A stretch of 64,000 bases of DNA from Roseivirga sp. E12 (GTDB lineage: Bacteria > Bacteroidota > Bacteroidia > Cytophagales > Cyclobacteriaceae): the NCBI RefSeq assembly GCF_017592825.1, contig NZ_JAGFMD010000002.1, positions 186,001 to 250,000 of the forward strand, given 5' to 3'. The position numbers and the translations under genes were made by a program. Of this stretch, positions 53,174 to 63,313 are shown one piece after another. The notes below the pieces were generated by a model. It made no database searches. It was given only the letters and a program-made list of their open reading frames with translations, and was not told the DNA's origin. Numbering within the stretch: position 1 is the stretch's first letter; the number at the start of each line of letters is the position of its first letter.

Positions 53174-53187
53174 TACCTTTGCAGTCC
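53174..53187 (+). promoter_or_regulatory. -7 promoter box of the DUF177-rpmF operon
   Basis: TACCTTTG (53174-53181) followed by CAGTCC is identical over 14 bases to the rpsA promoter region. The translation start is 20 bases downstream. Confidence 0.65.
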
Positions 53188-53206
53188 TGAAATTTAAGCT
53201 AGGGAA

Positions 53207-53752
53207 TTGAAAGCAAGGAGAGCATTTGATATTCACATTTTCAAGCTAGCGAATGGTAATTACGATTATCAATTCGAAATTTTAGATTCGTTCTTTGAAC
53301 TGTTTGAAAATGAAATGTTTAGCAAGGGGAAACTTACTGCAGACGTTTCACTTCAAAAGTCAGCCAGTATGATTCAAATGGACTTCAAAATTGAAGGAAG
53401 TGTTGAGTTGACTTGTGATAGAAGTCTAGACTTATTTGATCAGCCAATCTCTTTTGAGAGTAAAATGATTTTCAAGTTTGGCGAAGAAGAAAAAGAGTTG
53501 TCAGAGGAAGTGATGGTTATCTTAAAAGATACACAAACCATCAATATCGCTGACTTACTTTTCGAGTTCATTGGTTTACAAATTCCAATGAAAAAACTTC
53601 ATCCCAGATTTCAAGAAGAGGAAGATGATCAAGATGCCGAAGGCGAAATGGTCTATACCTCACATAAGGATGATGGACATACTGACGAACAGCAAGAAGA
53701 AGATGTTGACCCTAGATGGGCAGCGTTAAAAGATTTACAGAGTAAAAAATAG
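53207..53752 (+). CDS. DUF177 (YceD-type) protein
   Basis: The 181-residue protein starts at TTG and has the family Cys-containing core (VELTCDRSLDLFDQPISFESKMIFKFG) and an acidic C-terminal half rich in Glu/Asp. YceD/DUF177 proteins are encoded next to rpmF in most bacteria and have been linked to 23S rRNA or ribosome assembly, especially in plants. The C-terminal acidic tail (EEEDDQDAEGEM) is typical. It precedes rpmF by 26 bp, and the same promoter serves both genes. Confidence 0.88.
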   Translation: MKARRAFDIHIFKLANGNYDYQFEILDSFFELFENEMFSKGKLTADVSLQKSASMIQMDFKIEGSVELTCDRSLDLFDQPISFESKMIFKFGEEEKELSEEVMVILKDTQTINIADLLFEFIGLQIPMKKLHPRFQEEEDDQDAEGEMVYTSHKDDGHTDEQQEEDVDPRWAALKDLQSKK

Positions 53753-53778
53753 CGAAAGCGATATAAATAAGATTTAAG

Positions 53779-53970
53779 ATGGCGCATCCTAAAAGAAAAA
53801 TTTCAAGAACTCGTAGAGACAAGCGTAGAACTCACAAAAAATTAACTCCCAAGACATTGGTAGTTTGTCCTACAACTGGCGAGCTTCACATGCCTCACAG
53901 AGCGTTCTGGCATGAGGGTAAACTTTACTACAAAGGTAAAGTGGTAATGGAAAAAGAAGTTTTAGTTTAA
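53779..53970 (+). CDS. rpmF: 50S ribosomal protein L32
   Basis: The 63-residue L32 has the typical N-terminus [22 protein letters not shown] and the region around [15 protein letters not shown]. Only one Cys is present where zinc-binding L32 variants have four, so this is the zinc-independent form. It is followed by a hairpin. Confidence 0.95.
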   Translation: MAHPKRKISRTRRDKRRTHKKLTPKTLVVCPTTGELHMPHRAFWHEGKLYYKGKVVMEKEVLV

Positions 53971-53985
53971 TTACTAAAGTCTTGA

Positions 53986-54023
53986 AAGTACTGCTCCTGG
54001 ATATCAATTCAGGAGCAGTACTT
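53986..54023 (+). terminator. Hairpin after rpmF
   Basis: AAGTACTGCTCCTG (53986-53999) and CAGGAGCAGTACTT (54010-54023) form a perfect 14-bp stem. The T-tract is poor (TATTT), so it may end transcription inefficiently or protect the 3' end of the rpmF message. Confidence 0.6.
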
Positions 54024-54144
54024 ATTTAAGGGCATTTGTCCATTAACCTCTTTCTAATTTCTGATTATGATTCTGAATGGTTTACGCTTATATTAGGCTC
54101 CGAACTTTTAATTCAGGTCATCATATAGGCCTTAATACTACTTA

Positions 54145-55143
54145 ATGACGAACATTCGAGCTCAAATCACGGGTGTCCATGGTTACGTTCCAGACTATGT
54201 TTTAACGAACAAGGAACTTGAAACTATTGTAGACACCACTGATGAATGGATCACTTCAAGAACTGGCATCAAGCAAAGACACATTCTGAAAGGTGAAAAT
54301 CAGGGAACCTCAGTTATCGGTATAGAAGCCGTTAAAGGACTCCTAGAGAAAACTAACACCAATGCCGAGGATATTGACCTGATCATTTGCGCCACCACTA
54401 CCCCAGACATGACTTTTCCTGCAACAGCCAACTTGATTGGAGATGCAGTGGGTGCCAAAAATGCTTTCAACTATGACTTGCAAGCTGCCTGTTCTGGCTT
54501 TATCTATGCATTGATCACAGGATCACAGTTCATCGAAACTGGCAAATACAAAAAAGTCGTTGTTGTGGGGGCAGACAAAATGTCTTCCATCATAGACTAC
54601 ACCGACAGAACTACCTGCATTATATTTGGTGACGGTGGCGGAGCCGTTTTACTAGAACCAGGATCTCCTGATTTTGGAATCATGGACTCAATGCTTAAAT
54701 CAGATGGCTCAGGAGCACAGCACTTACACATGAAAGCTGGTGGGAGTAGAAAACCGGCCAGTCTGGAGACCATTCAAAATAGAGAGCATTTTGTCTATCA
54801 GGAAGGTTCTGCTGTATTCAAATTTGCTGTGACTAATATGGCGGATGCTGCAGCTGAAGTAATGCAAAGAAATAACCTTACAGGAGACGACATCGCCTAT
54901 CTTGTACCACACCAAGCAAATAAACGTATCATTGATGCTACAGCTAGACGCATGGACGTGGGAGAAGAAAAAGTGATGTTGAACATCCATAAATATGGTA
55001 ATACTACCAGTGGAACAATTCCGCTGTGTTTATGGGATTATGAATCTCAACTTCGCAAAGGTGATAATTTGATCATTGCGGCTTTCGGTGGAGGTTTCAC
55101 CTGGGGGTCGATTTGGTTAAAATGGGCCTACGATCCTAAATAA
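54145..55143 (+). CDS. fabH: 3-oxoacyl-ACP synthase III FabH
   Basis: Starts fatty-acid synthesis by condensing acetyl-CoA (or a branched acyl-CoA) with malonyl-ACP. The 332 residues have the active-site Cys in [15 protein letters not shown], His in [11 protein letters not shown] and Asn in [11 protein letters not shown], plus [13 protein letters not shown]. It lies upstream of efp-accB-accC in the same orientation, a common grouping. Confidence 0.96.
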   Translation: MTNIRAQITGVHGYVPDYVLTNKELETIVDTTDEWITSRTGIKQRHILKGENQGTSVIGIEAVKGLLEKTNTNAEDIDLIICATTTPDMTFPATANLIGDAVGAKNAFNYDLQAACSGFIYALITGSQFIETGKYKKVVVVGADKMSSIIDYTDRTTCIIFGDGGGAVLLEPGSPDFGIMDSMLKSDGSGAQHLHMKAGGSRKPASLETIQNREHFVYQEGSAVFKFAVTNMADAAAEVMQRNNLTGDDIAYLVPHQANKRIIDATARRMDVGEEKVMLNIHKYGNTTSGTIPLCLWDYESQLRKGDNLIIAAFGGGFTWGSIWLKWAYDPK

Positions 55144-55172
55144 TTTTAGACATAACTCTATAGATTTGTCAT

Positions 55173-55739
55173 ATGGCAACTACTGCAGACATAAAAAACG
55201 GACTTTGTATAGTTAAAGATCAAGACCTCTGGATGATCACAGAGTTTCAACATGTGAAACCCGGTAAAGGTCCTGCTTTTGTTAGAACCAAATTAAAGAA
55301 TGTCAAAACGGGAAAGGTTGTTGACAACACCTTCTCTGCTGGGCACAAGATTGAAACGGCAAGAGTTGAAAAAAGAAAACATCAATTCTTGTTTAAAGAC
55401 GATTTCGGTTTTCATTTTATGAATTCCGATACCTTCGAACAAGTAATGATCGAAGAGCAAATGATCGGCAAAAGTGCTGGCCTTATTAAAGACGGTCAAG
55501 AAGTCGACATTCTATTTCATGCTGAAACTGAACTTGCTCTTACCTGCGAGTTACCTGCTTATGTAGTACTCGAAATCACTTACACGGAGCCAGGTATTAA
55601 AGGCGATACAGCTACTAATGCCACCAAGCCCGCTACCCTAGAAACCGGTGCTGAAATTCAAGTGCCATTATTCATTAACTTAGGGGACAAAATTAAAGTA
55701 GACACTAGAACTCACTCTTACGGTGAGCGAGTAAAATAA
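55173..55739 (+). CDS. efp: Elongation factor P
   Basis: EF-P relieves ribosome stalling at polyproline. The 188 residues have the three beta-barrel domains, the modified-residue loop region KPGKGPAFVRTKLKNVKTG (Lys present at the loop tip) and the C-terminal signature PLFINLGDKIKVDTRTHSYGERVK. No epmA or similar modifier gene is seen nearby. Confidence 0.97.
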   Translation: MATTADIKNGLCIVKDQDLWMITEFQHVKPGKGPAFVRTKLKNVKTGKVVDNTFSAGHKIETARVEKRKHQFLFKDDFGFHFMNSDTFEQVMIEEQMIGKSAGLIKDGQEVDILFHAETELALTCELPAYVVLEITYTEPGIKGDTATNATKPATLETGAEIQVPLFINLGDKIKVDTRTHSYGERVK

Positions 55740-55754
55740 TCAACTTACCTACGA

Positions 55755-56225
55755 ATGAATCCGAAAGAAATTAAAAACATGATCGACTTTATTGCCAAAT
55801 CTGGTTTGGCAGAAGTCAACATTGAAACTGAAGAGTTCAAAATTGAGGTGAAACGAAATGCTGAAGCAACAGTAGTGGCTAGTACTCCTGCCCTACCTGC
55901 AGCTGCTCCGGCAGCACCTGCGCCAGCGGCACCTGCTGCAGAAGCGCCAAAGGCTGCTGCACCTGCTGCGGATGACACCAGCAAATACGTTGAGATTAAA
56001 TCGCCAATGATTGGAACCTTCTACAGAGCTCCAAAACCAGAAGATCCTCCTTTCATGAGTGTTGGAGATACTGTCTCGGTTGGACAAAAAGTTGGAATTA
56101 TTGAAGCAATGAAACTTTTCAATGAAATAGAATCAGAGATATCTGGTACTATTGTAAAAGTACTAGTTGAAAATGCATCGCCAATAGAGTACGATCAGCC
56201 ACTATTCTTGGTTGACCCGTCATAA
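55755..56225 (+). CDS. accB: Biotin carboxyl carrier protein of acetyl-CoA carboxylase
   Basis: The 156 residues have an N-terminal domain (1-40), an Ala/Pro-rich flexible linker (about 43-75) and the biotinyl domain with the modification site EAMKLFNEIE (biotinylated Lys). The linker lets the carrier swing between the carboxylase and transferase sites. It lies 15 bp after efp and 46 bp before accC. Confidence 0.97.
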   Translation: MNPKEIKNMIDFIAKSGLAEVNIETEEFKIEVKRNAEATVVASTPALPAAAPAAPAPAAPAAEAPKAAAPAADDTSKYVEIKSPMIGTFYRAPKPEDPPFMSVGDTVSVGQKVGIIEAMKLFNEIESEISGTIVKVLVENASPIEYDQPLFLVDPS

Positions 56226-56271
56226 GGCAAAGGGATAAATCCCGTTATGTATCATCTTTAATTGAATCACC

Positions 56272-57615
56272 GTGTTCAAGAAAATATTAATTGCCAATAG
56301 AGGAGAGATTGCCCTACGAGTTATTAGAACTTGTAAAGAAATGGGCATTAAAACAGTGGCTGTTTATTCTGCCGCTGATAAGGACAGTTTACATGTCAGA
56401 TTCGCTGACGAGGCTGTAAACATTGGACCCGCTCCTTCCAATGAGTCATATTTGAAAATACCTCATATCATTTCAGCAGCTGAAATCACTAATGCTGATG
56501 CTATTCACCCTGGTTATGGATTCCTCTCCGAAAACGCTGAATTTTCCCGCGTTTGTGAGGAGTACGGCATAAAATTTATAGGTGCCAGCCCAGATATGAT
56601 TGATAAAATGGGTGATAAGGCTACTGCCAAAGCTACAATGAAGGCCGCAGGTGTACCTACCATTCCTGGTTCAGACGGCCTGCTTGATACGGTTGAAAAC
56701 GGTATTAAAATCGCCAACAAAATGAAATACCCTGTGATCTTAAAAGCCACCGCTGGTGGTGGAGGTCGAGGTATGAGGATTGTTAAGGATGATGACGGTT
56801 TTCAAAAGGCATGGGATGATGCTAGAATGGAATCGGCTGCCGCATTCGGTAATGACGGTCTTTATCTAGAGAAATTCATAGAAGAACCACGCCATGTTGA
56901 AATCCAAATAGTTGGCGACAGTTTTGGAAAGGCATGTCATCTTTCAGAAAGAGATTGTTCTATCCAAAGAAGGCATCAGAAGCTCGTAGAAGAAACGCCA
57001 TCTCCTGCGGTTGATGAGAAGCTTAGAGACAAGATGGGAACTGCAGCAATAAAAGCTGCCGAAGCCATTGGTTATGAGGGTGCAGGAACAGTAGAATTCC
57101 TATTGGACAAACATGGGGATTTCTATTTCATGGAAATGAATACCCGTATTCAAGTAGAGCATCCGATTACCGAAGAGGTCACGGATTTTGACTTGATCAA
57201 AGAACAAATCAAGGCTGCTGCCGGTGTACCAATTGTGGGAACAGCGTACCACCCAAAATTGTACGCTATGGAATGTCGTATCAATGCGGAAGATCCTGGT
57301 CATGGGTTTAGACCCTCTCCAGGCAAAATCACCAACCTCCACCTTCCTGGCGGACATGGTGTACGTGTAGACAGCCATGTCTATGCTGGTTACTCTATTC
57401 CCCCAAACTACGACTCCATGATTGCTAAGCTTATCGTTAGCGCTCAATCTAGAGAAGAGGTATTAGTAAGAATGAAGAGAGCCTTAGAAGAATTCGTAAT
57501 CGAAGGAATCAAGACTACCATTCCATTCCATATAAAACTAATGGATGATGAAGGCTTTAAGTCAGGAGACTTTACTACCGCCTTCCTCGATGATTTTGAT
57601 TTTTCAGACTTATAA
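56272..57615 (+). CDS. accC: Biotin carboxylase subunit of acetyl-CoA carboxylase
   Basis: ATP-dependent carboxylation of biotin on AccB. The 447 residues begin at GTG and show [33 protein letters not shown], the Gly-rich ATP loop [12 protein letters not shown], the catalytic [19 protein letters not shown] and the C-terminal region. Full length. A bidirectional hairpin closes the operon. Confidence 0.97.
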   Translation: MFKKILIANRGEIALRVIRTCKEMGIKTVAVYSAADKDSLHVRFADEAVNIGPAPSNESYLKIPHIISAAEITNADAIHPGYGFLSENAEFSRVCEEYGIKFIGASPDMIDKMGDKATAKATMKAAGVPTIPGSDGLLDTVENGIKIANKMKYPVILKATAGGGGRGMRIVKDDDGFQKAWDDARMESAAAFGNDGLYLEKFIEEPRHVEIQIVGDSFGKACHLSERDCSIQRRHQKLVEETPSPAVDEKLRDKMGTAAIKAAEAIGYEGAGTVEFLLDKHGDFYFMEMNTRIQVEHPITEEVTDFDLIKEQIKAAAGVPIVGTAYHPKLYAMECRINAEDPGHGFRPSPGKITNLHLPGGHGVRVDSHVYAGYSIPPNYDSMIAKLIVSAQSREEVLVRMKRALEEFVIEGIKTTIPFHIKLMDDEGFKSGDFTTAFLDDFDFSDL

Positions 57616-57642
57616 AAAAGCCGGCTAGTAGCCGGCTTTTTT
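57615..57642. terminator. Bidirectional terminator between accC and the LytTR regulator
   Basis: AAAAAAGCCGGCTA-GT-AGCCGGCTTTTTT is a strong symmetric hairpin with flanking A and T tracts, shared by two convergent genes. Confidence 0.92.
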
Positions 57643-58348
57643 AATTCCTTTTCAAATAGTTGTCTCCTAGGACTTTCTGCATTACTTCTGCCCTCAGGTT
57701 GGGAGCCATGGGCACATCAGAGCCTGCTATTTTCAAGACATTCCCCGATATCTCTCCTACTTTGCGCAGAGAAACGATAAAAGAGCGATGGACACGTATA
57801 AATCCTTCAGGCAAGGCTAGTTCCATCTGTTTTAGTGAAAGGAGCGTTATCAAAGTCGATCCATTGGCTAGATAAATCTTGATATAGTCTTTCATACCTT
57901 CAATATAGAGTACCTCACTATTGAGCACTCTCTTGATTGTACCATCAACTTTCACAAAGAAATGATCTCGGGTACCCTCTTCGATATTGGGTTGTAAAAG
58001 CTCCAACACCTTATTCACGGCTTTGAAGAATCTCTCAAAAGAGATAGGCTTTAAAAGATAGTCTATACCATCGAGGTCATAGCTTTCGGTTGCAAATTCG
58101 CGATAAGCCGTGGTGAATATTACTTTTGGAGGTTCCTCTAAAGATCTCACGAAGTTCAAGCCATTTATCTTTGGCATGTTGATATCCAAAAACATCAAAT
58201 CAACTGGGTGTTCTTCTATGAAGGCTTTCGCTTCGATGGCATTTTTAAACTCACCTACCAATTGTAGGAGACTCACTTTCTTCACATAGTCTCTTAGCCC
58301 ATCTCGGGCCAGGGGCTCATCATCTATTATGATACAATCAAGCTTCAC
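57641..58348 (-). CDS. LytTR-family response regulator
   Basis: The 235-residue protein has a receiver domain (1-120) with phospho-Asp in DLMFLDINMPKINGL and Lys in DYLLKPISF, and a LytTR DNA-binding domain (about 135-230: FFVKVDGTIKRVLNSEVLYIEGMKDYIKIY, RVHRSFIVSLRKV). It is the last gene of the permease-kinase-regulator operon and overlaps the kinase gene by 11 bp, so kinase and regulator are cognate. Confidence 0.95.
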   Translation of the reverse strand: MKLDCIIIDDEPLARDGLRDYVKKVSLLQLVGEFKNAIEAKAFIEEHPVDLMFLDINMPKINGLNFVRSLEEPPKVIFTTAYREFATESYDLDGIDYLLKPISFERFFKAVNKVLELLQPNIEEGTRDHFFVKVDGTIKRVLNSEVLYIEGMKDYIKIYLANGSTLITLLSLKQMELALPEGFIRVHRSFIVSLRKVGEISGNVLKIAGSDVPMAPNLRAEVMQKVLGDNYLKRN

Positions 58349-59363
58349 TAATATCTAATTTAAGCAGAACTCTGTAAGCACCTTCATCAAAGCCTGTAGA
58401 GAGTTGATATTTGTCGGGGTAAATGATATCCAGCCTACGCCTCACATTTGCGATTCCCAGGCCTATACTCTTAGGTTCACGACCATCTTCAGAAGCAGAA
58501 TTTGAACACACAAAGCTCAACTGATTTTCAGCAAGACTAAGTGAAATCTCAACTTTGACATGCTCATCACCATTAGCAGATCCATGCTTAAACGCATTTT
58601 CTACAAAGTTCAAAAACAGCATCGGTGATATCAGTCGCCCCTCAAGACTTCCAGTATAGGACCAATCCACATCTACATGATCCTTATGCCTCATTTTCTG
58701 AAGCTCAATAAAGTTATCGAGGTTTTGAACCTCCTGGCTAAGCGTAATTTTGTCCTGTTCTACATCGTACAACTGATGGCTCAACAGGTCAGAAAACTTT
58801 TCTAAAGTATCAGTTGCAAGTTCAGGATTGGTTCTAATCAGTACATGCACGCTGTTAAGGGCATTGAAGAGAAAGTGTGGATTGATTTGCCCTTTCAGCA
58901 TGACTAATTCTGCTTTCAAATTTTGACTCTCAAGTTCACGAAGCTTTCTTTCTTTTATGTACCATTCATTAATGAAAAACAAACATGTGGCCAGTCCATA
59001 GACAACCAAAAAATCAGATGCTGTGTTGGCAATCCCCTGAACACTTGCGAAGAAATCACTCGTCCCTTTGTGAATACTCAAATAATGCCAAGCAAATGTC
59101 TGAGCCAGACCATATGAGACTAAAAGCATAAGCAGTATAACCAAGCCTACATAAGCCCACCTTTTGTTCTTTAGGAGTAAGTAGGGTATTAACAGGTATA
59201 AATTGATATAAACCCCTACAGCATACCAAAGACTACCAATTACATTCCCTTCAACGGTATCCCAAAAAGTAGGTGCAAAAGCAAGATCATGTATTCCCCA
59301 GATGACTATATAGAGTAGCCAAAAAAGCAAATGGGCACCTAAGATTTTCCAGTTGATTTTCAT
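58338..59363 (-). CDS. LytS/YehU-type sensor histidine kinase
   Basis: The 341-residue kinase has about four transmembrane segments (residues 10-30, 42-64, 70-98 and 115-137) without a large external domain. A coiled linker (KLRELESQNLKAELVMLKGQ), the phospho-His motif QINPHFLFNALNS and an ATPase domain (FVENAFKHGS, SIGLGIANVRRRLDIIY) follow. With so little outside sequence, the input is probably the membrane or the neighbouring permease. It overlaps the permease by 4 bp. Confidence 0.94.
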   Translation of the reverse strand: MKINWKILGAHLLFWLLYIVIWGIHDLAFAPTFWDTVEGNVIGSLWYAVGVYINLYLLIPYLLLKNKRWAYVGLVILLMLLVSYGLAQTFAWHYLSIHKGTSDFFASVQGIANTASDFLVVYGLATCLFFINEWYIKERKLRELESQNLKAELVMLKGQINPHFLFNALNSVHVLIRTNPELATDTLEKFSDLLSHQLYDVEQDKITLSQEVQNLDNFIELQKMRHKDHVDVDWSYTGSLEGRLISPMLFLNFVENAFKHGSANGDEHVKVEISLSLAENQLSFVCSNSASEDGREPKSIGLGIANVRRRLDIIYPDKYQLSTGFDEGAYRVLLKLDISEA

Positions 59364-61783
59364 TCGTATCTAAGGGCCTCCACCGGGTTGCCGTAAGCTG
59401 CTTTTAAAGATTTAAAACTCATAGTTATAAACGAAATAAGCCCTAAAACCACGCCAGCCAATAGGAAGTACCAAACTTGCATTTGAATATGATAAGCGAA
59501 GTTCTCAAGCCATTTCTCCATGACAAGATAGGTGATCACGCTAGCGATGACAAACGAGATAGTAATCAGTTGCATATACCCTTTGGACATAAGGAGAACA
59601 ATACTTCCAACAGTAGCACCTAACACTTTTCTTATGCCAATTTCCTTTTTCAATTGAGCTGCTAGAAGAGTCGTCATGGCGAGGAGTCCTAGGCATGCCA
59701 GTATAATACTAATGGATGAAAAGGTCAGAAACACCTTACCCAATTGTTTCTCTGCAGCATACATCCTTTCCACAGAATCATCAAGAAAGAAATACTCAAA
59801 CTGTGAGGCAGCTGTAAATTGCCTCCACTCCTCTTCTATCACCTGCATAGATTCCATCAAATCTCCAGAGGCAAGTTTGACAGATAACTTCCCTTGCATA
59901 TATGGTTGAGAGCTAGGAATCACACTGATAACAACAGGGTCTACATCGTTATGCAGTGATATGAAATTAAAGTCCTTTACGATACCAATGACACTTCCCG
60001 TATGTACTGCTCTAAAGGTGCCATCTTGATTGAGACTGCCCATGTTCAGTTTCTTGTTAAGGTCACTTTCGTCCCAACCCAATTGTGCCGCGGCAGTTTC
60101 ATTGATTAAGTATGCTAAAGAATCTGTCGAAAGGCGGTTATCAAAACCACGTCCTTTCAGTACTTCAAACTCATAGAGGCTAGCAAAGTCTAGATCTGTT
60201 TCCAAACGCATAAAGAGCATATTGTTCTCGGCTGTTTCTCCTTCTGGAAGCACATTATAATCGTAAAAGCCCTCATGTCCAGGAATTCTGGATGATACAG
60301 CCGTTCCTCTAACTTGAGGTAATTGATTCAGTCTATCCTTAAGTGTTTTAATTCTCGTTTGATCCCTAAGTGACCGTACTTCCAATACTACAGTCTGTTC
60401 CTTATCAAAACCTAAGGCCTTGTTTCTCATAAACTGTAACTGGAAGTATATGATAAAGGTGGAAATGATTAAGGCCGCAGAGATTACGAACTGGAAAGTG
60501 ATAAGAGATTTCTTGAACAGACTGGCAAAAGGGCTTTGCTTAGCGACTTTTCCTTTTAGGATAGCCGCTGGCGAAAAACCAGAGAGAAAGAGTGCTGGAT
60601 AAATCCCTGACAGAAACCCCACAATCAGGGCAATCACTATTAACCCTCCCAAAATCAATGGCACATCCGCAGCCGCAACCTCAAGGGACTTTTCGGTTAA
60701 TCCGTTAAAAGCTGGCATTGCCAGCAGAAAGAAGCCAAAACCTATTACCCCTGAAATAATGGTTACCAAAACAGATTCACTCAGGTATTGAACAATGATC
60801 TGTTCTCTTACAGCTCCAAAAACCTTTCTGACTCCTACTTCACCTGATCGACTGATAGATCTAGCCAAAGAGAGGTTCATAAAATTAACGCAGGCGATTG
60901 CCAAAATAAGAAAGGCTGTTGTGGTGAGAATAAGCAGGTAGGTCTTGTTGGTAGTTTTACCTAACTCATTGGCATAGTCGGTGGTGGTATGTATTTCCTC
61001 AAGAGGTTGCATTTGATAGCCACGCTGCTCAGCCGTAAGTTTTCCCAGATACTTTTCAACCATAGCCGGAAATTTTGCCTCCATGTTTTCAACGTTCGCT
61101 CCGGCTGGAACTTTGACATATGTATACATTGGTGGCCAGTACCAGTTATTGAACATCCACCCACCTTGCAATTGTCTAAGGCTTATGAACGAAGCTAAGA
61201 AATCGAATTGCATATGAGAGTTCTTCGGTAGGTCTTTAAGTATACCCGTAACCTGAAAGTCATATTGACCATCGACTTTCAGAGTTTTCCCCATAGCATC
61301 ATCATCTCCAAAGTACTTAGAGGCCATTGACTCAGTAATAACTATTGAAAATGGATCTGCCAATGCACTAGCCTTGTCACCCTCGAGTAAGCCAAAGTCG
61401 AGCACCTCCCATAGTGTGGAATCAGCGAAAGCAAAATTTGGTTCTTGGAATTTCTTTTCCGGTCCATTAGCTACAGAGAATTCTTCTATATGAAGCCTTA
61501 CGAAAGCTTCAAACTCAGGGAAATCACTCTTGAGTGCCGGACCAATAGCACTGTATGCATTAGCCAAATAATTATCTCCTCCATCCGAATAGTTGACTTC
61601 AGTAATCCGATAGACCCGATCGTAATCTTTATGGAATTTATCAAATGAGGACTCGTCTTTTACATAAAAGAGGATGAGTAGGAAGCAGGCCATTCCTACT
61701 GCCAATCCAAAGACATTGATGGCGGTATGCCCCTTGTGTTTCAACAAGTTCCTCCATGCCATTTTTAAATAGTTCTTAACCAT
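59360..61783 (-). CDS. MacB/FtsX-type ABC transporter permease
   Basis: About 807 residues from Met at 61783 (MVKNYLKMAWRNLLKHKGHTAIN); an upstream ATG at 61807 would add eight. The layout is helix 1, a large periplasmic MacB core domain (about 45-280), an FtsX permease unit with GEVGVRKVFGA, a second periplasmic domain (about 440-660), and another FtsX unit with KKEIGIRKVLGATVGSIV. Such permeases need an ATPase partner, which is not in the window. They usually act in export of lipoproteins or peptides, or in mechanical signalling. It heads the three-gene operon. Confidence 0.88.
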   Translation of the reverse strand: MVKNYLKMAWRNLLKHKGHTAINVFGLAVGMACFLLILFYVKDESSFDKFHKDYDRVYRITEVNYSDGGDNYLANAYSAIGPALKSDFPEFEAFVRLHIEEFSVANGPEKKFQEPNFAFADSTLWEVLDFGLLEGDKASALADPFSIVITESMASKYFGDDDAMGKTLKVDGQYDFQVTGILKDLPKNSHMQFDFLASFISLRQLQGGWMFNNWYWPPMYTYVKVPAGANVENMEAKFPAMVEKYLGKLTAEQRGYQMQPLEEIHTTTDYANELGKTTNKTYLLILTTTAFLILAIACVNFMNLSLARSISRSGEVGVRKVFGAVREQIIVQYLSESVLVTIISGVIGFGFFLLAMPAFNGLTEKSLEVAAADVPLILGGLIVIALIVGFLSGIYPALFLSGFSPAAILKGKVAKQSPFASLFKKSLITFQFVISAALIISTFIIYFQLQFMRNKALGFDKEQTVVLEVRSLRDQTRIKTLKDRLNQLPQVRGTAVSSRIPGHEGFYDYNVLPEGETAENNMLFMRLETDLDFASLYEFEVLKGRGFDNRLSTDSLAYLINETAAAQLGWDESDLNKKLNMGSLNQDGTFRAVHTGSVIGIVKDFNFISLHNDVDPVVISVIPSSQPYMQGKLSVKLASGDLMESMQVIEEEWRQFTAASQFEYFFLDDSVERMYAAEKQLGKVFLTFSSISIILACLGLLAMTTLLAAQLKKEIGIRKVLGATVGSIVLLMSKGYMQLITISFVIASVITYLVMEKWLENFAYHIQMQVWYFLLAGVVLGLISFITMSFKSLKAAYGNPVEALRYE

Positions 61784-61898
61784 GATTCTGTTGTTTTGAG
61801 TTTTCAAAACATGAGATAAGCAATTAGAGCTATTTTCTAAAAAGAAATAGAAGTACTATATCATAATGTAGATAGAGAGTCCTTTTTGGTAGACTAGT

Positions 61899-62459
61899 CT
61901 ATACCTCAATATCATCGCAAAGCTCCTGATACCAAGCTTCTCCATATTTACGAATCAATGCGTCTTTGAGAAACTTGTAGATGGGAACTCCCAGTTTCTC
62001 GCCTAATGCACAGGCAGCGGAACAAATTGACCATCGGTCGTAATTCAGCGCTTCATAGTGGTCGTACTTAGTTATTCTTATCGGGTATAGATGGCATGAA
62101 ATGGGTTTCTTGAACTTAGTCTTACCATCAATGTAAGCTTGCTCAATCCCACATTTCAAAACATTTTTTTCGTCATAGATGGCGAAAGCGCATTCTTTAC
62201 CACCAATTGTAGTAGTGGAATAGTCTCCTTCAAAATCTTTAATATAAGTGCCTTCTTTCTCAATAGCCGCGATACCCTCTGGAGATAAGTATGGTTTTAC
62301 AACCTCATAGCACTCTTCAAGTTCTTTGAGTTCAGATTCTTCTAGTGGGGCTCCTAGATCTCCTTCAACACAGCATGCTCCTTTACACTTGTCAATATCA
62401 CAAACAAAGAACTGTTCTTTGATATCATCACTTATTACTGCGTTCTCTATTAAAATCAT
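61899..62459 (-). CDS. DUF3109 Cys-rich protein
   Basis: The 186 residues have a Cys cluster [15 protein letters not shown] near residue 19 and further Cys in [30 protein letters not shown] and [10 protein letters not shown]. The pattern resembles the YkgJ/zinc- or iron-cluster-type families, probably binding a metal or a cluster. DUF3109 members are widespread and uncharacterised. It is divergent from the glycosyltransferase at 62540, with 80 bp between. Confidence 0.8.
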   Translation of the reverse strand: MILIENAVISDDIKEQFFVCDIDKCKGACCVEGDLGAPLEESELKELEECYEVVKPYLSPEGIAAIEKEGTYIKDFEGDYSTTTIGGKECAFAIYDEKNVLKCGIEQAYIDGKTKFKKPISCHLYPIRITKYDHYEALNYDRWSICSAACALGEKLGVPIYKFLKDALIRKYGEAWYQELCDDIEV

Positions 62460-62539
62460 GACACTAATTTTTCAAAGGCAAATATAACCATCACATCATC
62501 TAATCGAATCAAAATGCTAAATTGCAGCGATTTTAATCC

Positions 62540-63313
62540 ATGAGTCAATCCGTAAAAATTTCTGGTGTCATTATCACCTTTAATGAAGAAGAGAACATCA
62601 AAAGATGTCTAACCTCACTTGAAGGTGTTTGCGATGAACTCTTGGTGGTCGATTCCTTTTCAACTGACAGAACTAGAGAAATTGCCAAAGGACTTGGAGC
62701 CAGGGTTATTGAAAATCCTTGGAAAGGTTTTCTTGACCAGAAAAACTTTGCCCAAAACGCTGCTCAATATGACTATGTCTTACAATTAGATGCTGACGAA
62801 GAACTTTCAGAAAGCCTAAAGGCTCAGATAGCAACCGTTAAAAACTCTTGGTCATATGATGGTTATTTCTTCAATAGGTTCACTAATTATTGCGGAAAAT
62901 GGATCAAACATTCCGGATGGTACCCTGATTCAAAACTGAGGCTTTATAATCGAAAAAAAGGAAATTGGCGGGGATTAGACCCTCACCCAGAAGTGATTAT
63001 GAAGGCAGGTAGTTCAACAGTTGCCATAAAGGCAGATATCAATCACTATTCTTATACGAGTTATGAAGATCACATCAATCGTTCTGCCAAATACGCTAAG
63101 GAAGCGGCACTAGCAATGAAAGCTATGGGTAAGAACCCGAGTATTATAAAACTAATTGCCAGTCCATTTTACAGGTTTATCAATGATTATTTTTTTCGAG
63201 GTGGATTTAGAGATGGATTTGAGGGTTTGATCATATGCAAAACAGCCAGTTATTATACTTTCCTTAAATACATGTATTTGAGGCTCATTCATAAAGGCAA
63301 ATCTGTAGAATGA
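62540..63313 (+). CDS. Family 2 glycosyltransferase, WaaE/KdtX-like
   Basis: The 257-residue GT-A enzyme has ISGVIITFNEEENIKRCLTSL, the DxD-type motif in LQLDADEELS and a C-terminal amphipathic membrane-bound region (YRFINDYFFRGGFRDGFEGLI). It resembles lipopolysaccharide-core glucosyl/heptosyl transferases. It overlaps the next gene by ATGA (63310-63313), so the two are translated together in a surface-glycan operon. Confidence 0.88.
   Translation: MSQSVKISGVIITFNEEENIKRCLTSLEGVCDELLVVDSFSTDRTREIAKGLGARVIENPWKGFLDQKNFAQNAAQYDYVLQLDADEELSESLKAQIATVKNSWSYDGYFFNRFTNYCGKWIKHSGWYPDSKLRLYNRKKGNWRGLDPHPEVIMKAGSSTVAIKADINHYSYTSYEDHINRSAKYAKEAALAMKAMGKNPSIIKLIASPFYRFINDYFFRGGFRDGFEGLIICKTASYYTFLKYMYLRLIHKGKSVE

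Noticed and set aside
55161-55168. TAGATTTG as a promoter -7 box for efp.
   Set aside because: It ends only 4 bases before the efp start codon, so transcription would begin inside the gene; probably chance.
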